A stretch of DNA of 64,000 bases from Phycisphaerales bacterium (GTDB taxonomy: Bacteria; Planctomycetota; Phycisphaerae; Phycisphaerales; UBA1924): the NCBI GenBank assembly GCA_023382935.1, contig JAHDXL010000005.1:142649-206648 (forward strand). The letters run 5' to 3'. Shown here in pieces: positions 9,354-17,573 of this stretch. The translations under genes and the position numbers were made by a program. Below the pieces are notes generated by a model. It saw nothing but the letters and a program-made list of their open reading frames with translations. It did not search any database and had not been told where the DNA came from. Every line of letters starts with the position of its first letter. The stretch's first letter is position 1.

Positions 9354-10637
9354 ATGACCCGTACACTGCGCATCATCTCTGGATTGCTCGGCACGCTGGC
9401 GGCCGCCTTCGCGGTGGCTCAGGACATGGTTCAGCCGGAGGAACTCGAGCAGGGGTTTGTGATCGTGGTCGATGACATCGCGCGGGTGGCGACCAAGGAC
9501 CGCCCGATGTACCTGGCCTCCAACTTTGGCGGCTGGGATCCGGCCAACCGTGACTACCTGATGACGGCGCGTTCCGACGGGCGTTGGCAAATTGTCTTTG
9601 AGCATCCGAGGCCGAACGCGACGCTGCAGTTCAAGTTCACGCTGGGCTCGTGGGATTTCGTCGAGACCGACCCCGACGGCAAGGACATCGAGAATCGCAT
9701 ACTGCCGAAGGTCGATCGGGCGGCGCTGGCCGGCGAGCGGCCGGTGTTTGAACTGCGCGTGCCCAAGTTCCGCAATCCATCTGACATTGCCAATGAGCGC
9801 GACTCGACGGAGTATCGCGACTGGCAGGTGCAGGGCACGCTGCGGCGCTTGCAGGTGTCGGGCGGCGCGGGCCCGGCCGCGGGGACGATGCGCGACCTGC
9901 TGGTGTGGCTGCCCCCGGGCTATGAGGACGAGGCCAATGCCGAGCGACGCTACCCGGTGCTGTATCTGTTTGACGGGCAGAACCTGTTTGAGCAGCGCAA
10001 GGGTGGGCCGAAGGAGTGGCAGGCAGACGAGACGGCGACGAGGCTGATAGCGGCGGGAGAGATTGAGCCGTTGATCATCGTGGGCGTGCCGCACGCGGGA
10101 GCGGGGCGGATGAGCGAGTATCAGCCGTTTGACATGGGCCTGCGGGTTGAACCGGGTGGGCGGGAGTTTGCACGCTGGTTCATGGGCGAGGTCAGGCCTC
10201 GCGTGGAGCGGGCGTTCCGGGTGTCGGGCAGGCGAGAGGAGATGGGGGTGGGCGGAGCATCGCTGGGGGGCACAATTTCGCTGTACCTCGCAGGAACCTA
10301 TTCCGACGCGATCGGGCTGTTGCTGCTGGAGAGCACGGCCCCACTGGATGGTGGTGACAGCGCTGAGGCCAGGGCTTGGCTTGATGGCATCGAGCGATGG
10401 CCGATTCGCACGTTTGTAGGCGTGGGAGGGCGCGAGTTTGGCGATGGGGAGCAAGCCAGGGAGCGGAGCCGGGCGTTCGCGGACTGGTCGAAGGCGTTCT
10501 CGGACCGGCTGACCGATGCGGCCGGAGACGAGGCGGTGCGATTTCGCTTCGACCCCGGTGCGGCCCACAATGAGGAGGCGTGGGCTGGACGGCTGCCCGA
10601 GGCGCTGCGCTACCTCTATCCGGTGCGGAAAGACTGA
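9354..10637 (+). CDS. Exported alpha/beta-hydrolase, putative esterase (esterase D-like) with N-terminal E-set domain
   Basis: 427 residues. A signal peptide is followed by AQDM. Residues ~40-130 (MYLASNFGGWDP, FKFTLGSWDFVETD) look like the Ig-like starch-binding/E-set fold that often precedes esterase domains. Residues ~150-420 are an alpha/beta-hydrolase of the esterase D type: LVWLPPGYEDE, YPVLYLFDGQNLF, nucleophile elbow GVGGASLGGTISLYLA, and a C-terminal catalytic-His candidate in HNEEAWAGRLP. Expected to hydrolyse an ester in the periplasm or outside the cell; the substrate (acetylxylan, feruloyl ester or siderophore are family options) cannot be decided. Confidence 0.82.
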   Translation: MTRTLRIISGLLGTLAAAFAVAQDMVQPEELEQGFVIVVDDIARVATKDRPMYLASNFGGWDPANRDYLMTARSDGRWQIVFEHPRPNATLQFKFTLGSWDFVETDPDGKDIENRILPKVDRAALAGERPVFELRVPKFRNPSDIANERDSTEYRDWQVQGTLRRLQVSGGAGPAAGTMRDLLVWLPPGYEDEANAERRYPVLYLFDGQNLFEQRKGGPKEWQADETATRLIAAGEIEPLIIVGVPHAGAGRMSEYQPFDMGLRVEPGGREFARWFMGEVRPRVERAFRVSGRREEMGVGGASLGGTISLYLAGTYSDAIGLLLLESTAPLDGGDSAEARAWLDGIERWPIRTFVGVGGREFGDGEQARERSRAFADWSKAFSDRLTDAAGDEAVRFRFDPGAAHNEEAWAGRLPEALRYLYPVRKD

Positions 10638-10763
10638 GTGGCGGTGGGCAAATTCCCTTGGATTGGCAGGGGATAGCGAGTACGATGAGAGCCCCGCAAC
10701 GGGGTCAGTCTGGGGCTGTGGAGCGCCGCAGGCCGAGAGATCGTGGGCTCAAAGGAGCGAGAG

Positions 10764-11471
10764 ATGAAGAGCATGATGACCGCTTGCGTGGTCGCGCTGG
10801 CCGCCGGTTTGGCGTCGGGCGATGTGTACAACGACAACTTCGGGAATCATCTGGCCGGTGGCGACCTGCATGACTTCTTCGCGTCGCAGGGCTTCAACCA
10901 CTTGGACATCGTGTGGGTGAGCGTGACCAACGACGCGACGAACCTGTACTTCACGGTGCAACTCAACGGCGACCTCGACGCGACCAACTGGGGCAAGTAC
11001 TGCGTTGCGATCGACAACATGAAGGGCGGCCTGTCGTCTCCGGACAACGGGTGGTTCCGCAACGCGAACTGGGGCCGCAACATCACGCACTGGATCGGCA
11101 CCTGGGCCGACGACTGGGGTTCGGGCATCGGCGGGCAGGTGTGGGACTATTCGAGCGGCTCGTGGAACCTGACGGCCGGGCTGACCAGTTCCGATGACAC
11201 GCAGCACGGGGCCGGGCGGCAGATCTTCTCGGTTTCGCTGGCGTCGCTGGGCGTGGGCATCGGGGACACGATCGAGTTTGACGTGATCAGCACTGGCGGG
11301 GGCGACGACCCCGGCGTGGACCACCTGTCCAACCCCTTCTACGCCACTGACAGTTGGGGCAATTGGTCGCAGGCGGGCCTGTTCCTGTCTTACACCATCG
11401 TTCCGGCGCCCAGCGCGGCGGCACTGCTGGGCATGGGCGGGGTGATGATGATGGCGCGTCGTCGCCGCTGA
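10764..11471 (+). CDS. PEP-CTERM sorting-domain secreted protein
   Basis: 235 residues from the ATG at 10764, with AAAGGAG seven bases upstream. The N-terminal signal (TACVVALAAGLASG) is followed by a beta-rich, Trp/Asn/Asp-rich body (NHLDIVWVSVTNDATNLYF, VQLNGDLDATNWGKY). The C-terminus has the PEP-CTERM layout: short VPAPSAAALL motif, hydrophobic helix and RRRR tail, recognised by exosortase systems in the inner membrane. The body resembles parts of the dockerin-anchored protein at 7070. Function unknown. A strong terminator follows. Confidence 0.85.
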   Translation: MKSMMTACVVALAAGLASGDVYNDNFGNHLAGGDLHDFFASQGFNHLDIVWVSVTNDATNLYFTVQLNGDLDATNWGKYCVAIDNMKGGLSSPDNGWFRNANWGRNITHWIGTWADDWGSGIGGQVWDYSSGSWNLTAGLTSSDDTQHGAGRQIFSVSLASLGVGIGDTIEFDVISTGGGDDPGVDHLSNPFYATDSWGNWSQAGLFLSYTIVPAPSAAALLGMGGVMMMARRRR

Positions 11472-11500
11472 GTTCGACTTGAGCATCCGGGTTTTTCCAT

Positions 11501-11523
11501 GCCCGCTTCGAGCGGGCTTTTTT
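11501..11523 (+). terminator. Rho-independent terminator of the PEP-CTERM gene
   Basis: GCCCGCT and AGCGGGC form a perfect 7-bp stem with a TCG loop, followed by six T. It starts 29 bases after the stop codon. Confidence 0.93.
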
Positions 11524-11603
11524 GCGTGCGTGCCTCGCCAAACTTGGGGGGCCGGGTGCGAGCGGGTTGATTGGGGGGCGAATGTCGGTTAGTTTCGTGC
11601 CCG

Positions 11604-13985
11604 ATGGAGACCGGTGCCCGCAAGGTGGTTTTGCGTCGCCCCGTCACCACGCTGGTGGTCTTGGGCGGTGGCGTCGTGGGCGCGCTGGGGCTGGCGCGTC
11701 CGAATCAGCCCGACCCCGCGCCGGGCGATCCGCAGGCGCGGCAACTCGAGCAGCGGCTGCGTGATGATGTGATGCCGCTGCTGGCCGAGTTCTGCATGCG
11801 CTGTCATGGGGCTGAGAAGTCCAAGGGAGAGGTGAGGTTTGACGGGCTGGCGAGCATCGGACAGATCATGGCGATGGCCTCCGACCTGACAGTGGCGCGC
11901 GAACTGGTGGCGACGGGCGAAATGCCTCCGGACAGGGAACCGGCGCCGACGGAGCACCAGCGGCTGGTGATGCAGCAGTGGCTCGATGACGCGCTGGCTT
12001 ATTACCCGCCGGACGGGGCCACGGACCCGGGGTGGTTCACCATTCATCGGCTCAACCGAGCGGAGTATCGGCTGACGATGCGCGATCTGCTGGGGGTCGA
12101 TCCGGGGAAGGTCGATGTGAGCGAGTGTCTTCCGCCGGAAGACATCGGCTACGGGTTTGACAACATGGCCGATGTGCTGGCATTTTCGCCGCTGCACCTG
12201 GAGAGGTACTTCGAGGCCGGCGAACGGGCGCTGGAGGCCGGATTGGGCCCGGTGGTCGAGATCGATGCACCGGCGCGGGCTGTGCGCCTGAGCGAGCGTC
12301 CGGAGAACGGGGCGGACCTTTCGCGTGGCGGGTTCATGATGTACTCCAACGGGCGGGTGGCCGGGGTGTACGAGGTTCCCGTCACTGGTGAATATGAACT
12401 GATCGTCAGCGCGTGGGGAACGCCGGGCGGGGCTGAGCATCCGCGGCTGAGTCTGCGCGTGGACGGGCGCGAGGTGGCACGGCTTGAGGTCGAGGCCAAG
12501 CAGGCCTCGCCGGGGGAGTATCGCGTTCGCACCAGGTTGCCGGCCGGTCGCCGCACCATCGCGGCTCACTTCACCAACGACTTCTACCAGCCCAACGTGG
12601 CCGACCGCAATCTCGCGGTGGAGTCGATCGACGTGGGGGGACCGGTGGACATGGCGGGGATTGAAAGGCCGGCGGGGTACACGATGGTGTTTGTGGCCAC
12701 GCCGGGCGGGGGTGTGTCCGAAGAAGAAGCGGCCCGCGCGGTGCTTGCGGGCTTTGCGAGGCGCGCGTACCGGCGGCCTCTGGGCGATGAAGAACTGGGC
12801 GGGCTGATGGCCCTGTACCAGTCGGGGCGCGATGACGGGCAGTCGTGGGAGCGGGCGGTGCGTCTGGCGTTGACGGGGGTGCTGGTTTCGCCGCGATTTC
12901 TGTTCCGATTCGTCGAGAACCCGTTGCCCGATGAGCCGGGATACGTGTACGAACTGAGCGACCATGAACTGGCGGCGCGGCTGTCGTACTTTCTGTGGTC
13001 GAGCATGCCTGATGCAGAGTTGTCGGCGTTGGCCGACGCGGGAGGCCTGCGGGACGAAGAGGTGCTGCGCGGGCAGGTGCGGCGGATGCTGGCCGACGAG
13101 AAGTCACATGCGTTTATCGAGCATTTTTCCGGGCAGTGGCTGCAATTGCGCAACCTGCCGGACCTTCAGATCGACCGGGAGCGCTACCCGGCGTATGACG
13201 ACGATCTTTGCCGCTCGATGATCGCCGAGGCCACGCTGCTTTTCGAGGACGTGGTACGAAGCGGGCGCAGCGCCCTGGACCTGATCGACAGCCGGGAGAC
13301 GTTCGTGGACGCGAGGCTGGCGCGGCTGTACGGGCTGGCGGGCGTGGTGGGCGAGGAGTTTCGACGTGTGACGCTGCCGGACGGCTCGCCGCGAGGGGGG
13401 ATACTGACGACCGGGGCGGTGCTGACGCTGACGAGTAATCCTGGTCGGACAAGCCCGGTGAAGCGGGGGCTGTATGTGCTGGAGGAGATTCTCGGGGCCG
13501 CCCCTCCGCCTCCGCCGGCGGACGTGCCTCCGCTGGAGCAGTCGGGCGCCGCGCTTGGGGCCGGGGCCTCGTTGCGTGAGCAGTTGGAGGCCCACCTGAC
13601 CAACCCGGTGTGCGCGTCGTGCCATCGTCGCATGGACCCGATCGGGCTGGCGATGGAGAACTTCAACGCGATCGGGCAGTGGCGAGACGATGACGGGGGC
13701 GTGCCTATCGACGCGTGCGGGGAGTTGCCTGGGGGCGTGAGGTTCAACGGGCCATGGGAACTCAAGCAGGTGCTGCTGTCGCGGGCCGGGCAGTTCATCG
13801 AGAATCTGACGGGCAAGATGCTGACGTATGCGCTGGGGCGTGGCCTGGAGCCGTTTGACCGGCCGACGATCGCGCGCATCGCGGACGCGGTCGAAGGTGA
13901 TGGGGGGCGTGTGACGACAATGATCGAGCAGATCGTGTTGAGCGAGGCCTTTCGCACGTGCAGGGGGCGAAGCCGTGAGAACTGA
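11604..13985 (+). CDS. Planctomycete cytochrome-type DUF1592/DUF1588/DUF1587/DUF1595/DUF1585 protein
   Basis: 793 residues from the ATG at 11604. An N-terminal membrane/signal segment (VVLGGGVVGALGLA) is followed by a haem-binding-like CMRCH around residue 66. The rest matches the planctomycete multi-domain family in order: the IHRLNRAEY/TMRDLLGVD region, a carbohydrate-binding-like beta domain (~210-350), the FARRAYRRPL, VLVSPRFLFRFV and ELAARLSYFLWSSMPD blocks, then GILTTGAVLTLTSNPGRTSPVKRG and a second CASCHRRMDPIG near residue 680. Function is not established; the two CXXCH motifs suggest an extracytoplasmic redox role. It overlaps the DUF1552 gene by 11 bases, the standard partner in this phylum. 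Confidence 0.9.
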   Translation: METGARKVVLRRPVTTLVVLGGGVVGALGLARPNQPDPAPGDPQARQLEQRLRDDVMPLLAEFCMRCHGAEKSKGEVRFDGLASIGQIMAMASDLTVARELVATGEMPPDREPAPTEHQRLVMQQWLDDALAYYPPDGATDPGWFTIHRLNRAEYRLTMRDLLGVDPGKVDVSECLPPEDIGYGFDNMADVLAFSPLHLERYFEAGERALEAGLGPVVEIDAPARAVRLSERPENGADLSRGGFMMYSNGRVAGVYEVPVTGEYELIVSAWGTPGGAEHPRLSLRVDGREVARLEVEAKQASPGEYRVRTRLPAGRRTIAAHFTNDFYQPNVADRNLAVESIDVGGPVDMAGIERPAGYTMVFVATPGGGVSEEEAARAVLAGFARRAYRRPLGDEELGGLMALYQSGRDDGQSWERAVRLALTGVLVSPRFLFRFVENPLPDEPGYVYELSDHELAARLSYFLWSSMPDAELSALADAGGLRDEEVLRGQVRRMLADEKSHAFIEHFSGQWLQLRNLPDLQIDRERYPAYDDDLCRSMIAEATLLFEDVVRSGRSALDLIDSRETFVDARLARLYGLAGVVGEEFRRVTLPDGSPRGGILTTGAVLTLTSNPGRTSPVKRGLYVLEEILGAAPPPPPADVPPLEQSGAALGAGASLREQLEAHLTNPVCASCHRRMDPIGLAMENFNAIGQWRDDDGGVPIDACGELPGGVRFNGPWELKQVLLSRAGQFIENLTGKMLTYALGRGLEPFDRPTIARIADAVEGDGGRVTTMIEQIVLSEAFRTCRGRSREN

Positions 13986-15378
13986 GCACAGTGGGCGGGT
14001 GGAAAGCCTGGGAGTGTCGGCGCGCGGCATGTCGCGCCGCACGGCGCTGCGCGGGCTCGGTGTGACGATGGCGCTGCCGTGGCTGGAGGCGATGGCTGGT
14101 GTTCCTTCTGAGAGGGCGAGAGCCGCGGTGAGCGGTGCGACGGGCGCTGCCGGGGCGGCGCCGCTGCGCATGGCCTTCATCTTCGCTCCCAACGGCGTGA
14201 ACTACGAGCACTGGGTACCCAAGGGCTCCGGCGCCGACATCGTGCTTTCGCCCACGCTCGAGCCGCTCGCCGGCGTGCGGCAGCACGTCAACATCTTGAC
14301 GGGGTTGACGCTGGACAAGGCGCGAGCCAACGGCGACGGGCCAGGCGATCACGCGAGATCCTCGGCCTTGTTTCTGACCGGTCGGCAGGCACGCAAGACG
14401 GCTGGCAATGACATCCACATCGGCACCTCCGTCGATCAACTGGCCGCGCAGCAGGTGGGGCTGGGTACACGCTTGGCGTCGCTGGAGATTGGTTGCGAGA
14501 GCAGCCGCAAGGCAGGCAACTGCGACTCGGGCTACTCCTGCGCTTATACGAGCAACATCTCCTGGCGCGACGAAGACACGCCGGCCCCGAAGATGATCGA
14601 CCCGGTCGAGGTTTTTGAGGCGTTGTTCGGCGACGCCGAACAGACGGCCTCGCGGCGCGAGATGCTGCGAAGGCGCGCCAGCGTGCTCGACTTCGTGCGC
14701 GATGATGCGCAACGCCTGGGGCAGCGGCTGGGTGCGTCGGACCGGCGCAAACTCGATGAGTTCCAGCAGTCGGTGCGCGAGATCGAGCGGCGGGTGCAGC
14801 GCGCGGTGCGTGAGTCTGAGTCCGAGCCGCGGCCAGGGGTGGAGCGCCCGGGCGGCATCCCGCGGCAACTGAGCGAGCACATGGACCTGATGTACGACAT
14901 GCTGCTGCTGGCCTTCCGGATGGACGTGACACGCGTAGCCACGTTCATGCTGGGCAACGACGGGAGCAACCGGACGTTTCCCGAGATCGGCATCACCGAG
15001 GGGCACCACAACCTTTCGCACCATCGCGACGAGGCGGGCATGGTCGAGCAGATCCGGCGAATCGACCGTTTCCATATGGAACGATTTGCACGCTTCGTGC
15101 AGCGTCTGAGCGAGTGTCCCGAGGGCGAGGGCACGCTGCTGGACAACTGCATGGTGATGCACGGATGCGGCATCTCCGACGGGAACAAGCACAATCACGA
15201 GGATCTGCCCATTATCCTGGCCGGGCGGGGCGGCGGGACGATTCGGACGGGGCGGCTGATCGAAAGTCCGCGCAACACGCCGGTGTGCAATCTCTATCTC
15301 GAACTGCTCGATCGCATGGGGTGCGAAGTGGACAGTTTCGGCGACAGCACCGGCGGGCTGGTGGCTCTGGCGGGGTAG
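13975..15378 (+). CDS. DUF1552 domain-containing protein, probable Tat substrate
   Basis: 467 residues from a GTG that overlaps the preceding DUF1592-type gene. The N-terminus has a twin-arginine-like motif SRRTALRGLG followed by a modest hydrophobic stretch, as is common in this family. Recognisable blocks include AFIFAPNGVNYEHWVPKG, NGDGPGDHARSSALFLTG and LMYDMLLLAFRMDVTRVATF. The SEHMD..H.NLSHH and GCGISDGNKHNHEDLP segments look like metal- or substrate-binding parts and place it near the DUF1501/sulfatase-like superfamily. Translational coupling with the cytochrome-type protein indicates a joint role at the cell envelope. The reaction is not known. Confidence 0.88.
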   Translation: MRTEHSGRVESLGVSARGMSRRTALRGLGVTMALPWLEAMAGVPSERARAAVSGATGAAGAAPLRMAFIFAPNGVNYEHWVPKGSGADIVLSPTLEPLAGVRQHVNILTGLTLDKARANGDGPGDHARSSALFLTGRQARKTAGNDIHIGTSVDQLAAQQVGLGTRLASLEIGCESSRKAGNCDSGYSCAYTSNISWRDEDTPAPKMIDPVEVFEALFGDAEQTASRREMLRRRASVLDFVRDDAQRLGQRLGASDRRKLDEFQQSVREIERRVQRAVRESESEPRPGVERPGGIPRQLSEHMDLMYDMLLLAFRMDVTRVATFMLGNDGSNRTFPEIGITEGHHNLSHHRDEAGMVEQIRRIDRFHMERFARFVQRLSECPEGEGTLLDNCMVMHGCGISDGNKHNHEDLPIILAGRGGGTIRTGRLIESPRNTPVCNLYLELLDRMGCEVDSFGDSTGGLVALAG

Positions 15379-15698
15379 ACGCCACTTATGGTGCATGACC
15401 GGTGTCAGATGGCGGGGGTGCATTGTAGTTCGGCCTGCCGTCCACTGGCGCTGCGAGGCGCGGGAGACGAGCACTGCGGCCTGGAGGGGGTGAAAACTGC
15501 CGGCGCGCCGCACGAATTGCGATGGCGCGGGGGTCGTAGCAGCATTCTCGGGCGTCGCAGGGACGATTTGGGTTGGTTTTTCCACCGCTGGCGTGGTTGT
15601 GCGGGGAGTTGACTTGACTGTCGACAAAACTGGCTATGCTCATCGCTTCCGCGCGGGCTGGTACCCGGCGGGACCTGGAGGTCGCCAGCGCTGGCCGT
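15379..15698. other. Intergenic region ahead of the acetyltransferase gene
   Basis: 320 bases with no convincing gene. A possible promoter lies at 15609-15640. A hydrophilic frame runs into the downstream gene from 15636 but its composition does not suggest protein. Confidence 0.5.
15609..15640 (+). promoter_or_regulatory. Possible sigma70-type promoter for the GNAT gene
   Basis: Two overlapping TTGACT hexamers (15609-15614 and 15614-15619) precede TATGCT at 15635-15640, which has an upstream TG. Spacers would be 20 or 15 bases, neither ideal. The predicted transcript would start near 15647, which favours the start codon at 15699 over the one at 15636. Confidence 0.3.
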
Positions 15699-16307
15699 AT
15701 GGACGGGCACGCAAACGGCAAGGCAGATTCAAACGGACTCCGCGCGGACGACGAACCGCCAGAGCACCTGATCCGACCCGCGTCGCTGAGAGATCTGGAT
15801 GTGCTGGTCCGTCTGGAGGAGGCCTGCTTCCCGCATGCGGAGGATCGGTTCTCACGCCGACGGATTCGCGGGCTGCTGCTGAATCGTCGCGCGCCCGTGT
15901 TGATCTATGAGCACAACGGTCGGGCGATGGGCAACGCGGTCGGCCTGATTCGGCAGCATACCTCGGGGGTGTCGGCTCGAATCTACTCGGTGGCCGTGCA
16001 TCCGCAGGCACGGGGCCTGGGTGCAGGGCGTCGTTTGGCGGAGGCGTTGCTCACCCGTTTCAGTGAGGCCGGCGCCCGGCGGACGTACCTCGAAGTGCGG
16101 GTGGACAATATTCCGGCGATCTCGCTGTACGTCTCGCTCGGCTTCCGGCAGGTTTGCACGCTGCCCGATTATTACGCGCCCGGGCAGCACGGATTGAGTT
16201 TCTGCCGCCCGCTGGACCTTGGCGATGCCGCCCTGATCGGACCGACACTCTTCGACCAGTTGGAAGCCAAGTCTTTGCGGGCCGTCACGGAGCGCGGCAG
16301 CGGTTGA
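15699..16307 (+). CDS. GNAT-family N-acetyltransferase (RimI-like)
   Basis: 202 residues from the ATG at 15699; an upstream ATG at 15636 would add 21 residues of unlikely sequence. The GNAT core is clear: LIRPASLRDLDVLVRLEEACFP at the N-terminus, then VAVHPQARGLGAGRRLAEALL, which is the acetyl-CoA pyrophosphate loop (Q-A-R-G-L-G-A-G), and EVRVDNIPAISLYVSLGFRQV as the last motif. The closest described type is RimI, which acetylates protein N-termini, but the acceptor cannot be told from sequence. Cytoplasmic. It faces the PEP-CTERM gene tail to tail. Confidence 0.85.
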   Translation: MDGHANGKADSNGLRADDEPPEHLIRPASLRDLDVLVRLEEACFPHAEDRFSRRRIRGLLLNRRAPVLIYEHNGRAMGNAVGLIRQHTSGVSARIYSVAVHPQARGLGAGRRLAEALLTRFSEAGARRTYLEVRVDNIPAISLYVSLGFRQVCTLPDYYAPGQHGLSFCRPLDLGDAALIGPTLFDQLEAKSLRAVTERGSG

Positions 16308-16324
16308 ACCGCCGGAAGCCGACG

Positions 16325-16368
16325 AAACGAGTTCACCATCGAGAGAGAAACGAGTCTCCATCGATGAG
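16325..16368. repeat. Two-copy tandem repeat, 23-base period
   Basis: AAACGAGTTCACCATCGAGAG at 16325-16345 is repeated with small changes as AAACGAGTCTCCATCGATGAG at 16348-16368. It lies between two convergent stop codons. It may be a protein-binding site or a remnant of slippage. Confidence 0.5.
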
Positions 16369-16383
16369 GCGGGGTTGGTCCTG

Positions 16384-17001
16384 TCATCTCCGCCGGGAAA
16401 TCAACAGCCCGCCCAAGGCCAGCAACGCCAGCGACGCGGGAGTCGGGATCACGAGCGTCTCGATGCCAGCGAAGGTCAGCGTGGTGCCGGGGTCGTTGGG
16501 AGCAATGACCGAAGCGCCGTCGGTGCTGACAACGTAGTAACTGAGCCCGCCGTTGGGATTGGGGTTGCCCGGGATGTAGGTGATCCAGCCCCCGGTGCCC
16601 ACCATCGTCGTGACGTCGAACTTGAAGAGCATGATCGGGTTGCTCATGTTGATATTGGGATTGAGGAACCCGAAGAGGTTGGCCAATTGCCCGCCCGAGG
16701 TGTCGATCATGTTCGCGCCGACGATGGTGCCGTTGGTGCCGAAGCCGGCGGCCCAGGGAGCGATGATGGTCGGCCCGAGCCCGCTGATGATGCCGGCGCC
16801 TTCGACGTTGAGGATGTCAATGCCGAAGCCGGCGATGGCGCTGGTGCCCTGCACCCACGAGCCACCCGCCACGCTTCCCCACACCTCGATGGTGTAGGTG
16901 TCGCCGGGCATGACGAGATTCGGAGCCTGGAGCCAAATGTGGAAGTCCTGTGCGGCCGCAGTCGATGCGGCAGCCGCCACGATCGCCCATGCGAGTTTCA
17001 T
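16384..17001 (-). CDS. PEP-CTERM sorting-domain secreted protein
   Basis: 205 residues from the ATG at 17001, chosen for GAAGGAGA upstream and the immediate signal peptide (LAWAIVAAAASTAAA, cleavage near QDF). The body reads IWLQAPNLVMPGDTYTIEVWG and FKFDVTTMVGTGGWITYIPG, suggesting a beta-sandwich. The C-terminus IPTPASLALLALGGLLISRRR is a PEP-CTERM sorting signal (proline-rich motif, hydrophobic helix, arginine tail). No enzymatic motif was seen. Exosortase-processed surface or extracellular protein of unknown role. Confidence 0.85.
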   Translation of the reverse strand: MKLAWAIVAAAASTAAAQDFHIWLQAPNLVMPGDTYTIEVWGSVAGGSWVQGTSAIAGFGIDILNVEGAGIISGLGPTIIAPWAAGFGTNGTIVGANMIDTSGGQLANLFGFLNPNINMSNPIMLFKFDVTTMVGTGGWITYIPGNPNPNGGLSYYVVSTDGASVIAPNDPGTTLTFAGIETLVIPTPASLALLALGGLLISRRR

Positions 17002-17243
17002 GCGCAGTCTCCTTCTTGTGGGCTCCGCCCCCCCCTGGCCTGAGCCATTGGCGAAGCAAACTCCACCAACTGGAAAGATGCACGCGCCGCACGGGGGTGC
17101 AAGCGGTTTGACAGAATGTGTGCGTCTTGGTTGGTGATTTCGCAGTGTGTTTGACTGCTGTGTTGCGAACGGGGACTCTGCTGAAGGCCGATCGAAGGGC
17201 GAATACCATGCGGGCGCGAACGGTACCGTGCACAGGAGGCGGC

Positions 17244-17573
17244 ATGAAGCGAGCACACGTGTGGTCTGAATCGGCGGCAATCGGGCTGAGCATGGGGTTG
17301 GCCGGCGCTGGGCAGGAGGCAGGCATCGAAGGAGTGATCTTCATTCATCCCGAGGGAGCGTCGGCGGCGACGTGGACGGCCTCCCGAGCCATGCACGTTG
17401 GTCCTGACTCGGATCTGAAACGGGATTTGCTCCCTGCCATGGCGATCTATCGCGGGCACTTGGCCGGCTCGCTCACCCCGACCAGAAACGGCGGTGGGAC
17501 GACTCCTGCCCTCGCTGCTGGGATCGGACGTTCGAGGTTGGCGCCTCGCGTGCTGGCAGGCAGAGCCGCATGA
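17244..17573 (+). pseudogene. Truncated, decayed alkaline phosphatase (N-terminal remnant)
   Basis: 109 residues from an ATG with a strong AGGAGG. After a signal-like segment, residues ~30-90 (VIFIHPEGASAATWTASRAM, HVGPDSDLKRDLLPAM, IYRGHLAGSLTPTRNGGGTT) read like the start of planctomycete alkaline phosphatases, which are several hundred residues long. The metal-ligand Asp expected in the first motif is Glu, and the nucleophile-region SNGGATTHA-like block is altered to RNGGGTTPA. After residue ~95 the sequence no longer fits the family and stops where chrA begins. Most simply a gene cut by a deletion joining it to chrA, with later decay. It could still be expressed as a short exported peptide. 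Family assignment is from memory of the motif. Confidence 0.55.
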
